IMG/VR virus record: IMGVR_UViG_3300046535_001869
Coordinates: 1-64,000 of that record
Direction: 5' to 3' (one strand)
DNA: 64,000 nucleotides
Source: a virus
In this document: one piece after another, positions 63,924 to 64,000 of the stretch
Position numbering within the stretch: position 1 is the first letter of the stretch
Layout: the number at the start of each line of letters is the position of its first letter
Notes under the pieces: generated by a model
What the model saw: the letters and a program-made list of their open reading frames with translations, nothing else
What the model was told of the DNA's origin: nothing
Databases searched by the model: none
Translations under genes and position numbers: made by a program

Positions 63924-64000
63924 CGTCCAACTCCGACTAACACGTTGCGGTACCGCGGGACGAACGTCTTCTTGATCTTGACGCCCCTCCACCGCGTGCC
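63920..64000 (-). CDS. C-terminal end of an upstream gene (partial)
   Basis: The last 26 residues GTRWRGVKIKKTFVPRYRNV then LVGVGR are Arg/Lys-rich. The stop overlaps the DHH ATG (ATGA), so the gene belongs to the same operon. The remainder lies outside the window. Confidence 0.5.
   Translation of the reverse strand, partial: GTRWRGVKIKKTFVPRYRNVLVGVGR

Noticed and set aside
1-64000. CRISPR array or diversity-generating retroelement
   Set aside because: No regularly spaced direct repeats, and no reverse transcriptase or template/variable repeat pair seen by eye.

Overview
The window is part of the genome of a GC-rich tailed double-stranded DNA phage (Caudoviricetes) with a contractile tail. 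A sheath protein of the DUF3383 family, a tube protein, a tape measure with a lysozyme-like domain and a complete P2/T4-like baseplate set support this. The host is probably Gram-negative: the late region encodes lipoproteins with lipoboxes and many Sec signal peptides, and the early region encodes enzymes resembling heptose and deoxysugar activation enzymes of lipopolysaccharide pathways. An alphaproteobacterial host is a guess from composition and protein style only. No terminase, capsid, integrase, DNA polymerase, tRNA or rRNA gene was seen.

The plus strand (1-33121) is the late operon. It opens with the end of a tail-completion/virion morphogenesis gene. An 8.7-kb cassette follows (148-8903) holding a glycosyltransferase-like gene and a run of fibre-, lectin- and spike-like proteins, nearly all with N-terminal signal peptides. 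Next come the neck, sheath, tube, tail assembly chaperone (with a -1 frameshift extension), tape measure and baseplate genes (8900-21701), then spikes and fibres (21702-27960). A lysis and small-protein module (27962-33121) includes a CheY-like receiver, a GH25 endolysin, a holin candidate and lipoproteins. It ends at a strong terminator at 33142-33174. One small gene (13397-13591) lies antisense in the late operon behind its own early-type promoter.

The minus strand (33183-64000) is an early/accessory region of about 70 genes, mostly tiny and coupled by ATGA or GTGA overlaps. It encodes a UvrD-like helicase, a DHH phosphoesterase, a cobalamin-dependent ribonucleotide reductase, a VRR-NUC-like nuclease, three HTH proteins, a GHKL-type ATPase and a SLOG-like protein. 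Scattered among the small genes is a set resembling a nucleotide-sugar pathway: an SDR epimerase, an HddC-like nucleotidyltransferase, an HddA-like sugar kinase, a DegT-fold PLP enzyme whose catalytic Lys is replaced by His (as in ColD/RfbH 3-dehydratases), a split two-gene thiamine-pyrophosphate enzyme and a B12-binding radical SAM protein. With the late glycosyltransferase this suggests the phage makes and attaches an unusual activated sugar. The target (virion, DNA or host surface) is unknown.

Two repeated control elements organise the minus strand. The first is a sigma70-like promoter (TTTACT, 16-17 bp, TATAAT-like -10) embedded in a conserved GTTTACTTTTCG block, seen seven times. The second is a ribosome-binding cassette (CGAGGAGAGACCTC and variants) whose SD arm is complementary to the bases just before the start codon, seen eight times. 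These decide several starts and show that genes shorter than 60 codons are common. In the late region a module of about 60 residues is inserted into four unrelated tail proteins (neck, sheath, baseplate plug, gpJ-like).
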